Positions 1-8,861 of a stretch of DNA of 64,000 nucleotides are shown here, piece by piece. Source of the stretch: Methanosaeta sp. PtaB.Bin039. GTDB lineage: Archaea > Halobacteriota > Methanosarcinia > Methanotrichales > Methanotrichaceae. The number at the start of each line of letters is the position of its first letter. Within the stretch, counting starts at the first letter, position 1. The position numbers were made by a program, and so were the translations under genes. The notes under the pieces were generated by a model that saw only the letters and a list, made by a program, of their open reading frames with translations, was not told where the DNA came from and did no database searches. The stretch spans positions 1-64,000 of the forward strand of contig MVQI01000051.1 of NCBI GenBank assembly GCA_002067795.1, read 5' to 3'.

Positions 1-2
1 CC

Positions 3-74
3 GGACCGCTGCGGCCCGCTGACGTCAGCTTCGACCCAACAAACATAGAGAGAAAGATCAGGGTCAGGAAGTGA
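3..74 (+). CDS. C-terminal end of an unidentified protein (partial)
   Basis: An open frame runs in from the left edge and stops at TGA (72-74), giving a 23-residue tail rich in Arg and Lys. Codons end mostly in G or C, as in the real genes nearby. A hairpin followed by six T residues lies 21 bases after the stop, which is what a genuine gene end would show. Too little remains to name the product. Confidence 0.4.
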   Translation, partial: GPLRPADVSFDPTNIERKIRVRK

Positions 75-94
75 TAAGGGCAGAAACTGCATAG

Positions 95-141
95 CATGGG
101 GCTGAATGACCAAGGAGACTGCCCCATGTGACATCTTTTTT
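95..141 (+). terminator. Hairpin plus T-run terminator
   Basis: A perfect 8-base inverted repeat, CATGGGGC (95-102) and GCCCCATG (121-128), encloses an 18-base loop. The T-run TTTTTT (136-141) follows. It would end transcription of the partial gene at the left edge and insulate the hdrED leader. Confidence 0.6.
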
Positions 142-662
142 CCCGGGTAGTTGTGTCGAGTTGTGTCGTTGTGATTTATTTATAGGCCTGCAACTATATC
201 TGTCGCAGAATTAAGCCGTGTAGGATGCGGATCTCCTTGCTGACATCCTCAGGATGCCATTTTTTTTCGGAGCTTTTCTGGGAGGATCTATCTCATCAAT
301 CCAGCTTTTGGAGGAAGAACCTCAATTTTCTGGATCCAGATCATTGCGTCCTGCAGAAAGCCCAAAAAATTTCCGAGTATTCATTCCTCCGTTTCCGGCC
401 GCATAGCTCTCATGAACGCCTCAGGATATGCCTTGCCTCCCACAGGCCACAAACATGGGAGGTGATATGCCATCGGTGTCTCACAAGCGGATGGACCTTC
501 CTCGTGCACACCTCAAAAACTCCAGGACAGGTCATATTTTTTAGTTAAAATTAAATTTTCCCAATGGGTGGCAATGTTTAAGTATTAGTTCTCCGCTAAC
601 TATTTCGCGGAGATTGCCTAGTCGACATATAATATTGATCTGGCTTAGGAGGAGGAAACTAG
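142..662 (+). promoter_or_regulatory. Long gene-free leader upstream of hdrED with two candidate promoters
   Basis: No convincing gene is visible; the open frame at 225-548 has poor composition for this genome. A direct 10-base repeat AGTTGTGTCG occupies 149-158 and 159-168, immediately before a strong TATA-like box TTTATTTATA (175-184). A second TATA-like box, GTTTAAGTAT (576-585), is followed by an inverted repeat TCTCCGC/GCGGAGA (590-596 and 607-613) near the expected transcription start. A purine-rich ribosome binding site GGAGGAGG (649-656) precedes hdrE. Transcription from the first box would give a leader of about 450 bases. The promoter roles are inferred. Confidence 0.55.
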
Positions 663-1421
663 ATGGCGTTTTACACATTGGGCCTCACCTTTTCCATCGT
701 GATAGCTCTGACAGTCGTGGTCCTGGGCATATGGCTCTACGGCCTCTATTTCAACTTCAAGAAATGGGGTCTAGGGTCTACCGGGTATACTGCGCCTCTG
801 GCAAACAGTTTCTGGCTGTTCATAGCTACATGGATTCACGAGGCTTTCAAGGATGGGATTTGGGTATTTATAAGAACACTGGTACTGGATGTCTTTTTGT
901 TGAGGAGGACTCTGCGGCGAAGCCCTGTGAGATGGGTTATGCATATGACTATCTTCTACGGCTTTGCTGCTCTGGCTGCCCTCTCCGGCCTCGGCCTGAT
1001 GATGGACATACTCGAGCAGCCCTTCATGAGCTTCTTAGGCCTGGCTCACCAGGCGGAGATCGTGAAGGAGTCCATGGCCCTTCCGTTCGATCTATTTGGC
1101 TACCTGCTTCTGATAGGCACAACAATCTCTGTTCTCCGCAGGATTTTGCTCAAGGAAGTAAGGGACGCCACAACTGCTTATGACGTGGTACTGGTTGGAG
1201 GGGTCTTCCTGATCACGATCACAGGGTTTTATGCCGAGTGGATGAGAGGCAACGCTTTCCTGGTGGGAGATGTCTTCTCAAATACAATCTATGCGCCCCA
1301 CTTTGCCCTGATCCATACGGTCCTGGCCCTGGCCCTCTTCGCATTCATCCTTCCCTGGACCAGATACATCCACGTGGTAGCGGCTCCCATGACCATTCTG
1401 GCCAACCGAGGAGGCGAGTAA
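663..1421 (+). CDS. hdrE: Heterodisulfide reductase subunit E, cytochrome b
   Basis: Membrane anchor of the HdrDE complex, which takes electrons from methanophenazine and reduces the CoM-S-S-CoB heterodisulfide formed in the last step of methanogenesis. The 252 residues match the family length. Hydrophobic segments lie near residues 8-30, 97-120, 140-160, 175-195 and 215-240, with histidines in or near the membrane that could ligate haem b. A GGAGGAGG site sits 6 bases before ATG 663. hdrD follows after one base, so the pair is co-transcribed. HdrDE with a b-type cytochrome is typical of cytochrome-containing methanogens. Confidence 0.93.
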   Translation: MAFYTLGLTFSIVIALTVVVLGIWLYGLYFNFKKWGLGSTGYTAPLANSFWLFIATWIHEAFKDGIWVFIRTLVLDVFLLRRTLRRSPVRWVMHMTIFYGFAALAALSGLGLMMDILEQPFMSFLGLAHQAEIVKESMALPFDLFGYLLLIGTTISVLRRILLKEVRDATTAYDVVLVGGVFLITITGFYAEWMRGNAFLVGDVFSNTIYAPHFALIHTVLALALFAFILPWTRYIHVVAAPMTILANRGGE

Positions 1422-1422
1422 A

Positions 1423-2778
1423 TTGGCTGAAAACAGCAAGCCTCTCATATCCGGATTTCTGATGGGCACTCAGCTCCTGGAGCTCAACGGATGCACCAGG
1501 TGCAAGGAGTGCATGAACTGGTGTCCGACCTATGCAGCCCGGCCGGACCGCCCTGAGATCACCCCAATGTACAAGATCGCCAAGTTCAGAGAGCTTTTGG
1601 ACAGCCAGTACGGCCTGCGTGCCAAGCTCTTCGGTCCCAAGCCCCTGAACGAGGACGAGATGACCCGCTACACAGAGGACAGCTATTATTGCACCACCTG
1701 TGGCGTCTGCGGCACCGTCTGCGAATCTGCCATCCTTACCGTGGAGCTGTGGGAGGCCATCCGGCCAAACCTGGTCGCCCGCGGGAATGGACCTTACGGC
1801 AAGCAGAACATGTTCCCGAAGCTGGTAGCGGCCGACAGAAATCCATACATGGCAAAGCAGGAGGATCGGCTCTGCTGGGTTCCCAAGGACGCAAAGGTGG
1901 ACGAGTCTGGCAAGATAGCCTACTTCGCCGGGTGCACCGCCGCCTACCGACAGCAGGCACTGGGAGTGGCCACGGTAAGGGTGCTCAATGCCCTTAATAC
2001 CGACTTCTGCATGCTGGGCAAGGACGAGTGGTGCTGCGCCTCGGCCATGATAAGGACCGGGCAGAGGCCCCTCATGAAGGAGCATGCGGTTCATAACATC
2101 GACGCCTTGAAAGACCGTGGAGCAGAGAAGGTCCTGTACGCCTGTGCCGGATGCCTGAGGGCTGCCACCATTGACTGGCCGCGCTGGTATGAGGGATATA
2201 TTCCCTACAAGAACATGCCACTCTCGGTCTTCCTGAGGGAGAAGATCAGAAACGGAGACGTGCAATACCGCAGAAATATCAACTACAAGGTCACCTACCA
2301 CGACCCCTGCCACAACGGCCGGCACCTGATGCATGTCAACGGCCGCGACTGGGCGTTCGAGGCTCCAAGGGACGTAGTTCAGTCCATACCGGGAATCCAG
2401 TTCTCCGATATGGCCCGATCTCGCGAGCTGCAGAGATGCTGCGGTGCCGGAGGCGGCGTGAAAGCCGGCATTCCCGACCTGGCCAACGACTGCGCTGCCA
2501 ACAGGGTCAGGGATGTGGAGGGCTCGGCCTCGGATATAGTGGCCAGCACCTGCCCGTTCTGCCGAAGGAACCTGATGGATGGGCGCAACCTGATCAAGTC
2601 ACCGATCAAGATCTTAGATGTGGTCGAGCTGATGGCCCAGGGCATGGGCCTGGACGTCACCATCCCCGAGAACCCCTACACCAAGTTCCAGGAGCAGGAC
2701 ACCATCGTCTGCCAGGACGTCTGCAAGCTGGACACGGTCACGCAGAAAGAAAAGACCGACGACATCGGCGAGTACTAA
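1423..2778 (+). CDS. hdrD: Heterodisulfide reductase subunit D, catalytic
   Basis: Catalytic iron-sulfur subunit of HdrDE on the cytoplasmic face; it reduces CoM-S-S-CoB. Two ferredoxin-type cluster motifs are visible: CTRCKECMNWCP (Cys 24, 27, 30, 34) and CTTCGVCGTVC (about residues 89-99). Two cysteine-rich CCG domains follow (CC near residue 204 and QRCCGAGGG near 338), which in this family carry the active-site cluster. The start is TTG 1423: GAGGAGG (1408-1414) lies at good spacing, and the next ATG, at residue 14, has no such site. The protein is about 40 residues longer than some homologues because of N- and C-terminal extensions. A terminator follows. Confidence 0.94.
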   Translation: MAENSKPLISGFLMGTQLLELNGCTRCKECMNWCPTYAARPDRPEITPMYKIAKFRELLDSQYGLRAKLFGPKPLNEDEMTRYTEDSYYCTTCGVCGTVCESAILTVELWEAIRPNLVARGNGPYGKQNMFPKLVAADRNPYMAKQEDRLCWVPKDAKVDESGKIAYFAGCTAAYRQQALGVATVRVLNALNTDFCMLGKDEWCCASAMIRTGQRPLMKEHAVHNIDALKDRGAEKVLYACAGCLRAATIDWPRWYEGYIPYKNMPLSVFLREKIRNGDVQYRRNINYKVTYHDPCHNGRHLMHVNGRDWAFEAPRDVVQSIPGIQFSDMARSRELQRCCGAGGGVKAGIPDLANDCAANRVRDVEGSASDIVASTCPFCRRNLMDGRNLIKSPIKILDVVELMAQGMGLDVTIPENPYTKFQEQDTIVCQDVCKLDTVTQKEKTDDIGEY

Positions 2779-2822
2779 AGCCCCGATCTCTCGGGGCTCA
2801 TGTTCTCTTTTTGCTTTTTTCG
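2779..2822 (+). terminator. hdrED operon terminator
   Basis: The perfect hairpin AGCCCCGA (2779-2786), loop TCTC, TCGGGGCT (2791-2798) begins right after the hdrD stop. T-rich sequence (TTTTTGCTTTTTT) ends near 2820. Confidence 0.75.
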
Positions 2823-3026
2823 TCAATTCTGCCAAGCGTGGCCAATCGTAGATGGACAAGGAGTATCGGAGCAAAGCTCCCGACCTGCAGCCACTGTCAG
2901 GCTGCCTGATATCGCAACCGTGATCCTCAAGCTTCAAAGGCTTCTTCATGCCTGTCCGGACCATATTAATGAAAAATATTTATATGAAAATGTGCATATT
3001 ATGCCTGCCAGGGAGACAGACCGGAG

Positions 3027-4226
3027 ATGTCAGATAGTGCTTTTGAGATCCGAGACCCCATCCACGGCTACATCAAGATGGATGAACTGGCCAAGTCGCT
3101 CCTTGATACGCCTCAGGTGCAGCGCCTGCGATGGATCAGGCAGCTGGGACTCGCCAGCCTGGTCTATCCCGGGGCGTGCCATTCCCGCTTTGAGCACAGC
3201 CTTGGCACCTATCACCTTGCAGTCGGCCTGGCTGACCGCCTGGAACTGGCGGAGGACGAGCGCTTGCTTGTGGGGGCGGCGGCGCTCCTGCACGACATAG
3301 GGCACGGGCCGTTCTCACATGCCAGCGAAGTGGCTCTATCGTCGTATCTGCGCCAGGCTCATGAGACGGTCTTCAGCCTGCTTCAGGAAGGGGAGATCAG
3401 AGACAGGCTTCACGAACATGGATTTTTTCCTGGCCAGGTTCAGGAGCTCATACATGGCCAGGGCCGGCTCGGCCCTATAATCAGCGGCGAGATAGACGCC
3501 GATCGCATGGATTACCTTATCCGCGATGCCCATTACACAGGAGTGGGCTATGGGGTCTTCGATCACCTGAGGCTGATGGAGCGCATGTCGGTCTATTCCG
3601 GGCGTCTGATGGTTGATCGGGGAGGCCTCGCGGCTGCCGAGTCCCTGCTTGTCTCCCGAACCCTGATGCACCCGACAGTCTACTTCCATCACGTCTGCCG
3701 CATCTCGGAAGGGATGCTCTGCGCAGCCCTTCGCTGGCTCATAGAGGAAGGGATATCCGAGCCACGGTCCCTTAGACGCATGGACGACTACCAGCTATTG
3801 TCCCTGCTGGACCGGTCCGGTGGCAGGGCGGGGGAACTGGCAGGCCGCCTCAAGTCGAGAAGGCTCTACAAGAGGGCGGTGTATGCCGGCCCAGAGGCGC
3901 TGGAGCCTGACATGCGCAAGGTCAGCCCCGGCCGGCTTGCCGAGGAGATCGCATCTGCTGCAGGGGTGGACTCGGCCCTCGTCATCGTGGACAGCCCGGC
4001 CAGGCAGGAGGTCTCCGAGGGGCGTCTTCCGGTTCTGGTCAACGGAGGACTGAGGCCGCTGCGTGAGGTCTCTCCTCTGGCCGCAGCTCTTGAGAAAGCT
4101 CAAGTAGCATCCTGGCGCTTTGGGATATATGTCCCGGCCGAGATCCGGGACCGGGTCAGATGGGCAGCAGAGCGCATCCTGAACCTGCAAAAGAGCGCTG
4201 TTCAATATACATTTGACGACATATAA
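3027..4226 (+). CDS. HD-superfamily phosphohydrolase, dGTPase-like
   Basis: A 399-residue metal-dependent phosphohydrolase of the HD superfamily (COG1078-like). The ligands are visible as SRFEHSLGTYHLA (about residue 53 on), HDIGHGPFSH (about 90-99) and GEIDADRMDYLIRDA (about 150-165). Related proteins hydrolyse dNTPs or other nucleotides; the substrate here is not shown by sequence. AT-rich, TATA-like sequence around 2972-2985 precedes ATG 3027. Terminator and spacing separate it from hdrD, so it is probably a single gene. Confidence 0.85.
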   Translation: MSDSAFEIRDPIHGYIKMDELAKSLLDTPQVQRLRWIRQLGLASLVYPGACHSRFEHSLGTYHLAVGLADRLELAEDERLLVGAAALLHDIGHGPFSHASEVALSSYLRQAHETVFSLLQEGEIRDRLHEHGFFPGQVQELIHGQGRLGPIISGEIDADRMDYLIRDAHYTGVGYGVFDHLRLMERMSVYSGRLMVDRGGLAAAESLLVSRTLMHPTVYFHHVCRISEGMLCAALRWLIEEGISEPRSLRRMDDYQLLSLLDRSGGRAGELAGRLKSRRLYKRAVYAGPEALEPDMRKVSPGRLAEEIASAAGVDSALVIVDSPARQEVSEGRLPVLVNGGLRPLREVSPLAAALEKAQVASWRFGIYVPAEIRDRVRWAAERILNLQKSAVQYTFDDI

Positions 4227-4628
4227 TGCCGTTTAGGTCCCTGGATTTGCTCTTCTTACACCCAAGAAATCTCTGAAAAGAAATCGATGCCGAAAAGGCC
4301 TTCAGCCCTCCGATCGCCCACTATTTTCAAAGGCCACAACATCCCGCCAGGCATAATTGAAATCTCCCCAAAAAAACGGGTCAAACCGGAAAGGAGGCCG
4401 TATAAAGGAAGCCGTCTGATGACCAAGACTTCCGACATCTCTTCTGGCTTCTGCCGCAATCCTGGCGAAGAATGCTCTCGATCCCCCCTGCAGATATTTA
4501 ATAGATCATTTTAGGGCGTGGTAATATCTTATTAAACCAGTTGGCATTAAATAGCAAAAAATATTCAATTGCATAGCCACTGAGTTTGGACTGCCGCCAA
4601 TAACAGCAGCCGGGGGAGGAAGACTGAA
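4227..4628. other. Gene-free stretch with promoter of the dockerin gene
   Basis: Short open frames occur on both strands, but none has convincing composition or similarity. A TATA-like box CATTAAATAG lies at 4545-4554, and a strong ribosome binding site GGGGGAGGAAG at 4612-4622 serves the gene starting at 4629. Nothing else recognised. Confidence 0.5.
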
Positions 4629-5975
4629 ATGAGGCGCTTAATCAAGATTGCACTGCTGATGGCACTCAGCTGTTCGATCTCACAATCATCAGCCGAAACT
4701 TGCGTCCTGAACATCTTCGGCAATGCCGATATGAATGGTTCCATAGATGAAAAGGATATAGAATATCTGAAGGGTATAGTAGGAGGAACTCTGAATCCGA
4801 CACTCCTGGCAGACGCCAACTATGATGGCAAGATAGATGATGAAGATATACATCAGGTGGAGAGGATCATCGAAGATACTCAGGAGAATCTGACCATACT
4901 GGATGGAAACGGCAGAGCCGTTACCATCCGCCTCCCTGTGGAGAGGGCCATAGTCGAACACCTGGATAATTCCGAGATGATGATGATCCTCAACAGGACG
5001 GATAAGGTGGTAGGCGTGGACCTTGCCATGTCCAGATCTGAGATGGAGTTTCCTCAGCTGATCAAGAAGACGAACTTGCCGGGATTTTCTCCGGCAAAAA
5101 ATCCCGATTACGAGCTTGCATTGAGCCTGAATCCGGATCTGCTTCTTACGTTCTCCAACAATACCGCCGAAAAAGAGAAGAACCTCCCGGGCGTGCCAGT
5201 AGTCTTTGCCGGCCTCTACTACCCAGACCTGATCGATCCGGAGAATTCATCGTTCACAGATGCCGTACACAAGCTGGGCTACATCATGCAGGCAAGAGAG
5301 GAGGCAGGGGAGTACATAAGCTGGCACATCTCCAAGATAAACGAGATCAAGTCAGCCACCCAGGCCATTTCCCATTCGTACAGGCCCACGGTTCTGATAG
5401 CTTCTCTGCCCAAAGAGGGAGATAAATCGCTCTATACATATGCCAAGATCGATACTCTCAGCCAGATGGTGGCGCTGGCCGGAGGCATAAGCATAGCCGA
5501 AGACCTGCCAGCCTACTTGATGTCGGCTTACAGGGTCGAGGTAGATCCCGAATGGGCGATCGATCGCGATCCCGAATATATCGTATTTATAACAATAGTC
5601 CTTGACCCGCCAATAGGATACGACTCTGATGATATCACAGGCATCTCACGGGCTCTGGATGCATTTAAGAGCAGGCCGGAGTACGCAAACTTGACTGCGG
5701 TCCGAAACGATAACGTCTATATCATCAACGGAAATCTGAGAAACGATGCCAGCAAAGGACTAATAGGCGCTGCCTACCTGGCGAAGATCTTCCATCCAGA
5801 GGAGATCGATATGGATCCCGAGGCTCTGCACCAGGAGTACCTGAACCGATTTTTGAGGCTGAACTTCGACCTGGACCAGCACGGAGTCTTCGTCTATCCT
5901 CCGCTGAGAATCGGAAAAGGACTGCTTGGAGGCGTGCCAGATCGCTACTGGGATGCTATCAGCGAAAAAGCGTGA
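4629..5975 (+). CDS. Exported dockerin and periplasmic-binding-fold protein
   Basis: A 448-residue exported protein. A signal peptide (about residues 1-22) is followed by a type I dockerin module at about 32-83 with two calcium-loop repeats, NADMNGSIDEKDIEYL and DANYDGKIDDEDIHQV. A BtuF/TroA-like substrate-binding domain (PF01497-like) covers about residues 100-395, with AIVEHLDNSEMMMILN at its start and NPDYELALSLNPDLLL typical of the fold. Such domains bind iron chelates, cobalamin or metals, but no permease or ATPase gene lies nearby. The dockerin suggests docking to a cohesin-bearing surface protein (inference). Ligand unknown. Confidence 0.82.
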   Translation: MRRLIKIALLMALSCSISQSSAETCVLNIFGNADMNGSIDEKDIEYLKGIVGGTLNPTLLADANYDGKIDDEDIHQVERIIEDTQENLTILDGNGRAVTIRLPVERAIVEHLDNSEMMMILNRTDKVVGVDLAMSRSEMEFPQLIKKTNLPGFSPAKNPDYELALSLNPDLLLTFSNNTAEKEKNLPGVPVVFAGLYYPDLIDPENSSFTDAVHKLGYIMQAREEAGEYISWHISKINEIKSATQAISHSYRPTVLIASLPKEGDKSLYTYAKIDTLSQMVALAGGISIAEDLPAYLMSAYRVEVDPEWAIDRDPEYIVFITIVLDPPIGYDSDDITGISRALDAFKSRPEYANLTAVRNDNVYIINGNLRNDASKGLIGAAYLAKIFHPEEIDMDPEALHQEYLNRFLRLNFDLDQHGVFVYPPLRIGKGLLGGVPDRYWDAISEKA

Positions 5976-6133
5976 AAAGCAGCCGAATGAGAATTGCGAT
6001 CTGCGCCCCAATCTGCGCTCGGGACTTGGAGACTTGCTGACAGCATTACCAGGACGGCTGAGGAGATCGGGGCAGAAAATACGATGTAATCCCGGCAAAC
6101 TATATGACCGGCCAGGCGAAACAGTGGATCCAG

Positions 6134-6565
6134 ATGCCCAATATAGACAACAAGATCCTGATCAAGACCATACAGAACCTCAACCAGCACCTTCCCGCCA
6201 AGAGGAGGTCACTGGCCGAGCTGCTTGAGGACAGCCGGCCTGGGGTCAAGGGCAAGGACAACACGTTCTATGCCATGGACCGCCCAGAGCTCGAGCTGAT
6301 AGCAGAGTCCATCCCCCGCTTCCTCTGGCCACGGCTCAAGCTGCCGATGCTAATAGAGATGTCCCCTGACCTGGGAAGCGGATCTGCCCGCATACAGGGA
6401 GAGGTCGAGAGCGAGGCCGTATCAAAGATCCTGGACCTGAAGAGAGACCGGGGAGGATTTCTCATCATCTACATGCCGGAGGTGCGAGACCTTCGCCGGA
6501 AGCTTCCCACCACCACACAGTATGCCTTTGTGGCCTCAATACGCGACTTGGATGAAGGCATCTGA
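6134..6565 (+). CDS. UPF0216 (DUF61) family protein
   Basis: Archaeal protein of unknown function; the C-terminal RRKLPTTTQYAFV and N-terminal LNQHLPAKRRSLAELL segments are hallmarks of the UPF0216/DUF61 family. 143 residues from ATG 6134. An ATG at 6104 would add ten residues, but it falls inside a TATA-like sequence (ACTATATGAC) about 30 bases before 6134, so a leaderless start at 6134 is preferred. No operon partner is evident. Confidence 0.8.
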   Translation: MPNIDNKILIKTIQNLNQHLPAKRRSLAELLEDSRPGVKGKDNTFYAMDRPELELIAESIPRFLWPRLKLPMLIEMSPDLGSGSARIQGEVESEAVSKILDLKRDRGGFLIIYMPEVRDLRRKLPTTTQYAFVASIRDLDEGI

Positions 6566-6609
6566 ACCTTTATACGGGCTGAAAGACCACTATATTGCTG
6601 GTGGTTTAA

Positions 6610-7161
6610 ATGGCAGAGACCTTTGATGCGGGGCTTTCCAAGTTCCGAGAGAGCCTGGCCCGTGGCAACCTGAAAGAGGCTGCGAAGATCAGGGAGCAGT
6701 ACAGCCTGCCGATGGATCTCCTGGAGACCGATGTCAGGTCCGCCTTTAAGGCGCTTGTGGACAGGGGAGAGTACTCGCTGGCCGCCGATCTGGGCAAGGC
6801 CTACGGCCTGGACGCCGAGACTGTCAGAGAGGTTGCGGCCCGCTCGTTTCAGAGAAAGCTGGAGGGCGAGCAGCATCGAGCCGCCGCCGCGTACGCCCGG
6901 GAGTTCGACCTGCCCGCTCAGATGATAAGGGAAGCTGCATCGGCGGCTTTTCAGAAGAGCATGCAGTTCGGGCTGCTCAAGAACGCCGCAGAGATAGCCA
7001 AGGAGTTCGACCTGCCGGACGACATGAAGAAAGAGGCTGCATCTTCGGCTTTTCGCAGCTATATGGAGACAGGCCTCTACCACAAAGCCCTGACCCTGGC
7101 CAAGAAGCATAACCTGCCTGAGGAGCTGATCAGGGAGGCAGAGAAGAAGCTTGGAAAATGA
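6610..7161 (+). CDS. Helical-repeat protein of unknown function
   Basis: Not recognised. The 183 residues form about five imperfect helical repeats of 33-36 residues, with recurring elements such as AAEIAKEFDLPDDMKKEA and AAYAREFDLPAQMIREA, each followed by (S/A)AF...(M/L)..G. This suggests an alpha-solenoid used for protein binding. No signal peptide or membrane segment. A TATA-like box CTTTATACGG (about 6570-6579) lies about 30 bases before the start, so the mRNA probably has a very short leader. The very regular coding composition supports a real gene. Confidence 0.7.
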   Translation: MAETFDAGLSKFRESLARGNLKEAAKIREQYSLPMDLLETDVRSAFKALVDRGEYSLAADLGKAYGLDAETVREVAARSFQRKLEGEQHRAAAAYAREFDLPAQMIREAASAAFQKSMQFGLLKNAAEIAKEFDLPDDMKKEAASSAFRSYMETGLYHKALTLAKKHNLPEELIREAEKKLGK

Positions 7162-7233
7162 GAGCCCGCTTAATCCTGGCAACGGCCAGTGGGAAGACAG
7201 GTTTTTAGAGGCAGGCAGCCCAGACAGGTGAGC

Positions 7234-8595
7234 ATGGAGCAGACTTCTGGCGCAGATAGGGTTCCAACAGTGCTCTGCATCGGGGGCCATGATTCAGGAG
7301 GAGGGGCCGGGATCTCGGCTGATCAGAAGACGTTCTCCGCCCTGGGGGTCCATGGCGCAGCGGTGATCACCGCCGTCACCGCCCAGAACACAATTGGAGT
7401 CAGACAGGTTTTCGGCCTGCCACCGGAGCAGGTGATCGCCCAGCTGGATGCTGTGCTTGATGACTTCAATGTCTCCTGGGCAAAGGCCGGAATGCTGTAC
7501 TCCGCTGAGAACGTATCGGCCCTGGCATGCCGCCTGCGGTCGCATGAGCTGTCTTTGGTTATAGATCCCGTGAAAGAGGCCGAGGCCGGCGGCTTGCTCC
7601 TGTGTGGTTCGGCCCTGACAGCGCTCAAAGATGAGCTCGTGCCCCGCGCTGCCCTGATAACTCCAAACATCTTCGAGGCCGAGATGCTGACGGGGCTTTC
7701 GGTCAGAAACCTGGACGAAGCAAAGAGGGCTGGTCTGGCGCTGCTTGAGATGGGGGCCAAGGCTGCCGTCATAACCGGAGGCCACCTGGACGGAGACGTC
7801 CTGGTGGATCTGCTGGTCTGTGAAGATGGCGTCCAACGAATCTGCGGGCCGCGAATGAGGGGGGGAAATCACGGTGTGGGCTGTACCTACTCAGCAGCCC
7901 TGACCGTTTACCTATCTCTTGGCCACCCCATTTTGGAGGCTGCCAGGAAGGCCCAGTCCTTTGCAGCTGCGTCGGTGAGGTATAGCAGGCATGCTGGACG
8001 GGGAGTGGCCCCGGTGGACCAGTGCGGAGACCTGCGATCCAACTCCGAGAGGTTCTCGGTGCTTGATAACCTTAACAGGGCCATAGATATGCTGCTTGAC
8101 GAGCCATCGTTCGGACTGCTGATCCCGGAGGTTGGATGCAATATAGGAATGGCCATATCTGGCGCTGCAGGCGCTGATGATGTCGCAGCGGTGCAAGGCA
8201 GGCTGGTTCTGGCAGGAAGTCGGATTCGTCAAGCAGGTTGCCCGCGTTTCGGTGCCAGCCGCCATGTAGCCCGCGTCATACTGGCAGCCTTGAAGCACGA
8301 TGCGCGAATCAGGGCTGCTGTAAACCTGCGCTGGAGCGAGCGCACGCTGGAGGATGCAGCCAGGCTCGGCCTCTCGATGTCGTGTTTCGATCGCAGGGAT
8401 GAACCGCCGGGGGCAAAAAGCATGAGTTGGGGGACCGACCGGGCCATCAGGCTGGCGGGTGGGATGCCGGACATCATATGGGACCTTGGTGGCCCAGGCA
8501 AGGAACCCATGATCCGCTTGCTTGGAGAGGACGCCGTGGCCGTTGCCGCGACTGCGCTTCGGCTGGCCAGGGCAAAGGCCGACAGGAAGATATAA
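7234..8595 (+). CDS. thiDN: Bifunctional HMP(-P) kinase / ThiN-type thiamine phosphate synthase
   Basis: Thiamine biosynthesis fusion of 453 residues. The N-terminal ThiD domain (about 1-265) phosphorylates hydroxymethylpyrimidine and its phosphate; GGHDSGGGAGISADQKTF is the ribokinase-like N-terminal signature and MRGGNHGVGCTYSAAL carries the anion hole. The C-terminal ThiN domain (about 285-450) joins HMP-PP to thiazole phosphate and replaces ThiE in many archaea; GCNIGMAISGA and PRFGASRHVARVIL are its motifs. ATG 7234 is chosen because an upstream GTG/ATG extension is unlike the family and CAGGTGAG precedes this start. Confidence 0.9.
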   Translation: MEQTSGADRVPTVLCIGGHDSGGGAGISADQKTFSALGVHGAAVITAVTAQNTIGVRQVFGLPPEQVIAQLDAVLDDFNVSWAKAGMLYSAENVSALACRLRSHELSLVIDPVKEAEAGGLLLCGSALTALKDELVPRAALITPNIFEAEMLTGLSVRNLDEAKRAGLALLEMGAKAAVITGGHLDGDVLVDLLVCEDGVQRICGPRMRGGNHGVGCTYSAALTVYLSLGHPILEAARKAQSFAAASVRYSRHAGRGVAPVDQCGDLRSNSERFSVLDNLNRAIDMLLDEPSFGLLIPEVGCNIGMAISGAAGADDVAAVQGRLVLAGSRIRQAGCPRFGASRHVARVILAALKHDARIRAAVNLRWSERTLEDAARLGLSMSCFDRRDEPPGAKSMSWGTDRAIRLAGGMPDIIWDLGGPGKEPMIRLLGEDAVAVAATALRLARAKADRKI

Positions 8596-8597
8596 AT
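8589..8597 (+). promoter_or_regulatory. TATA box of the rps17e-dapAB unit
   Basis: GATATAAAT overlaps the stop codon of thiDN and lies 46 bases before the S17e start, a usual archaeal promoter position allowing a short leader. Confidence 0.5.
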
Positions 8598-8642
8598 CAA
8601 AGGCAGATACTAGGGTCCTGATCGCTATCTGGAGTGTCAACC

Positions 8643-8861
8643 ATGGGAAGCGTAAAGCCGAGCTACATCAAGAACTTCGCCAAGGAGCTTATGAGGACCT
8701 ACGAGGGAAGCTTTAGCCTGGACTTCAACGAGAACAAGGCCAGGGTTGGGGAGTTCACCAACATCAAGAACAAGACTATCCGCAACCGGATAGCCGGATA
8801 CATAACTCGGATCCTGGAACAGAGAGTCTCCCGGAGAAGAGAGGTCGAGAGTGATGTTTGA
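8643..8861 (+). CDS. rps17e: 30S ribosomal protein S17e
   Basis: 72 residues beginning MGSVKPSYIKNFAKELM, the characteristic S17e N-terminus, with FNENKARVGEFTNIKNK and RNRIAGYITR in the middle. It is a small-subunit protein shared by archaea and eukaryotes. ATG 8643 is preferred to ATG 8634 by family length. Its 3' end overlaps dapA by 8 bases, suggesting translational coupling. Confidence 0.93.
   Translation: MGSVKPSYIKNFAKELMRTYEGSFSLDFNENKARVGEFTNIKNKTIRNRIAGYITRILEQRVSRRREVESDV

Noticed and set aside
225-548. 107-residue plus-strand open frame in the hdrED leader
   Set aside because: Composition unlike the genes here (many Ser, His, Phe, Trp), no ribosome site, no recognisable fold.
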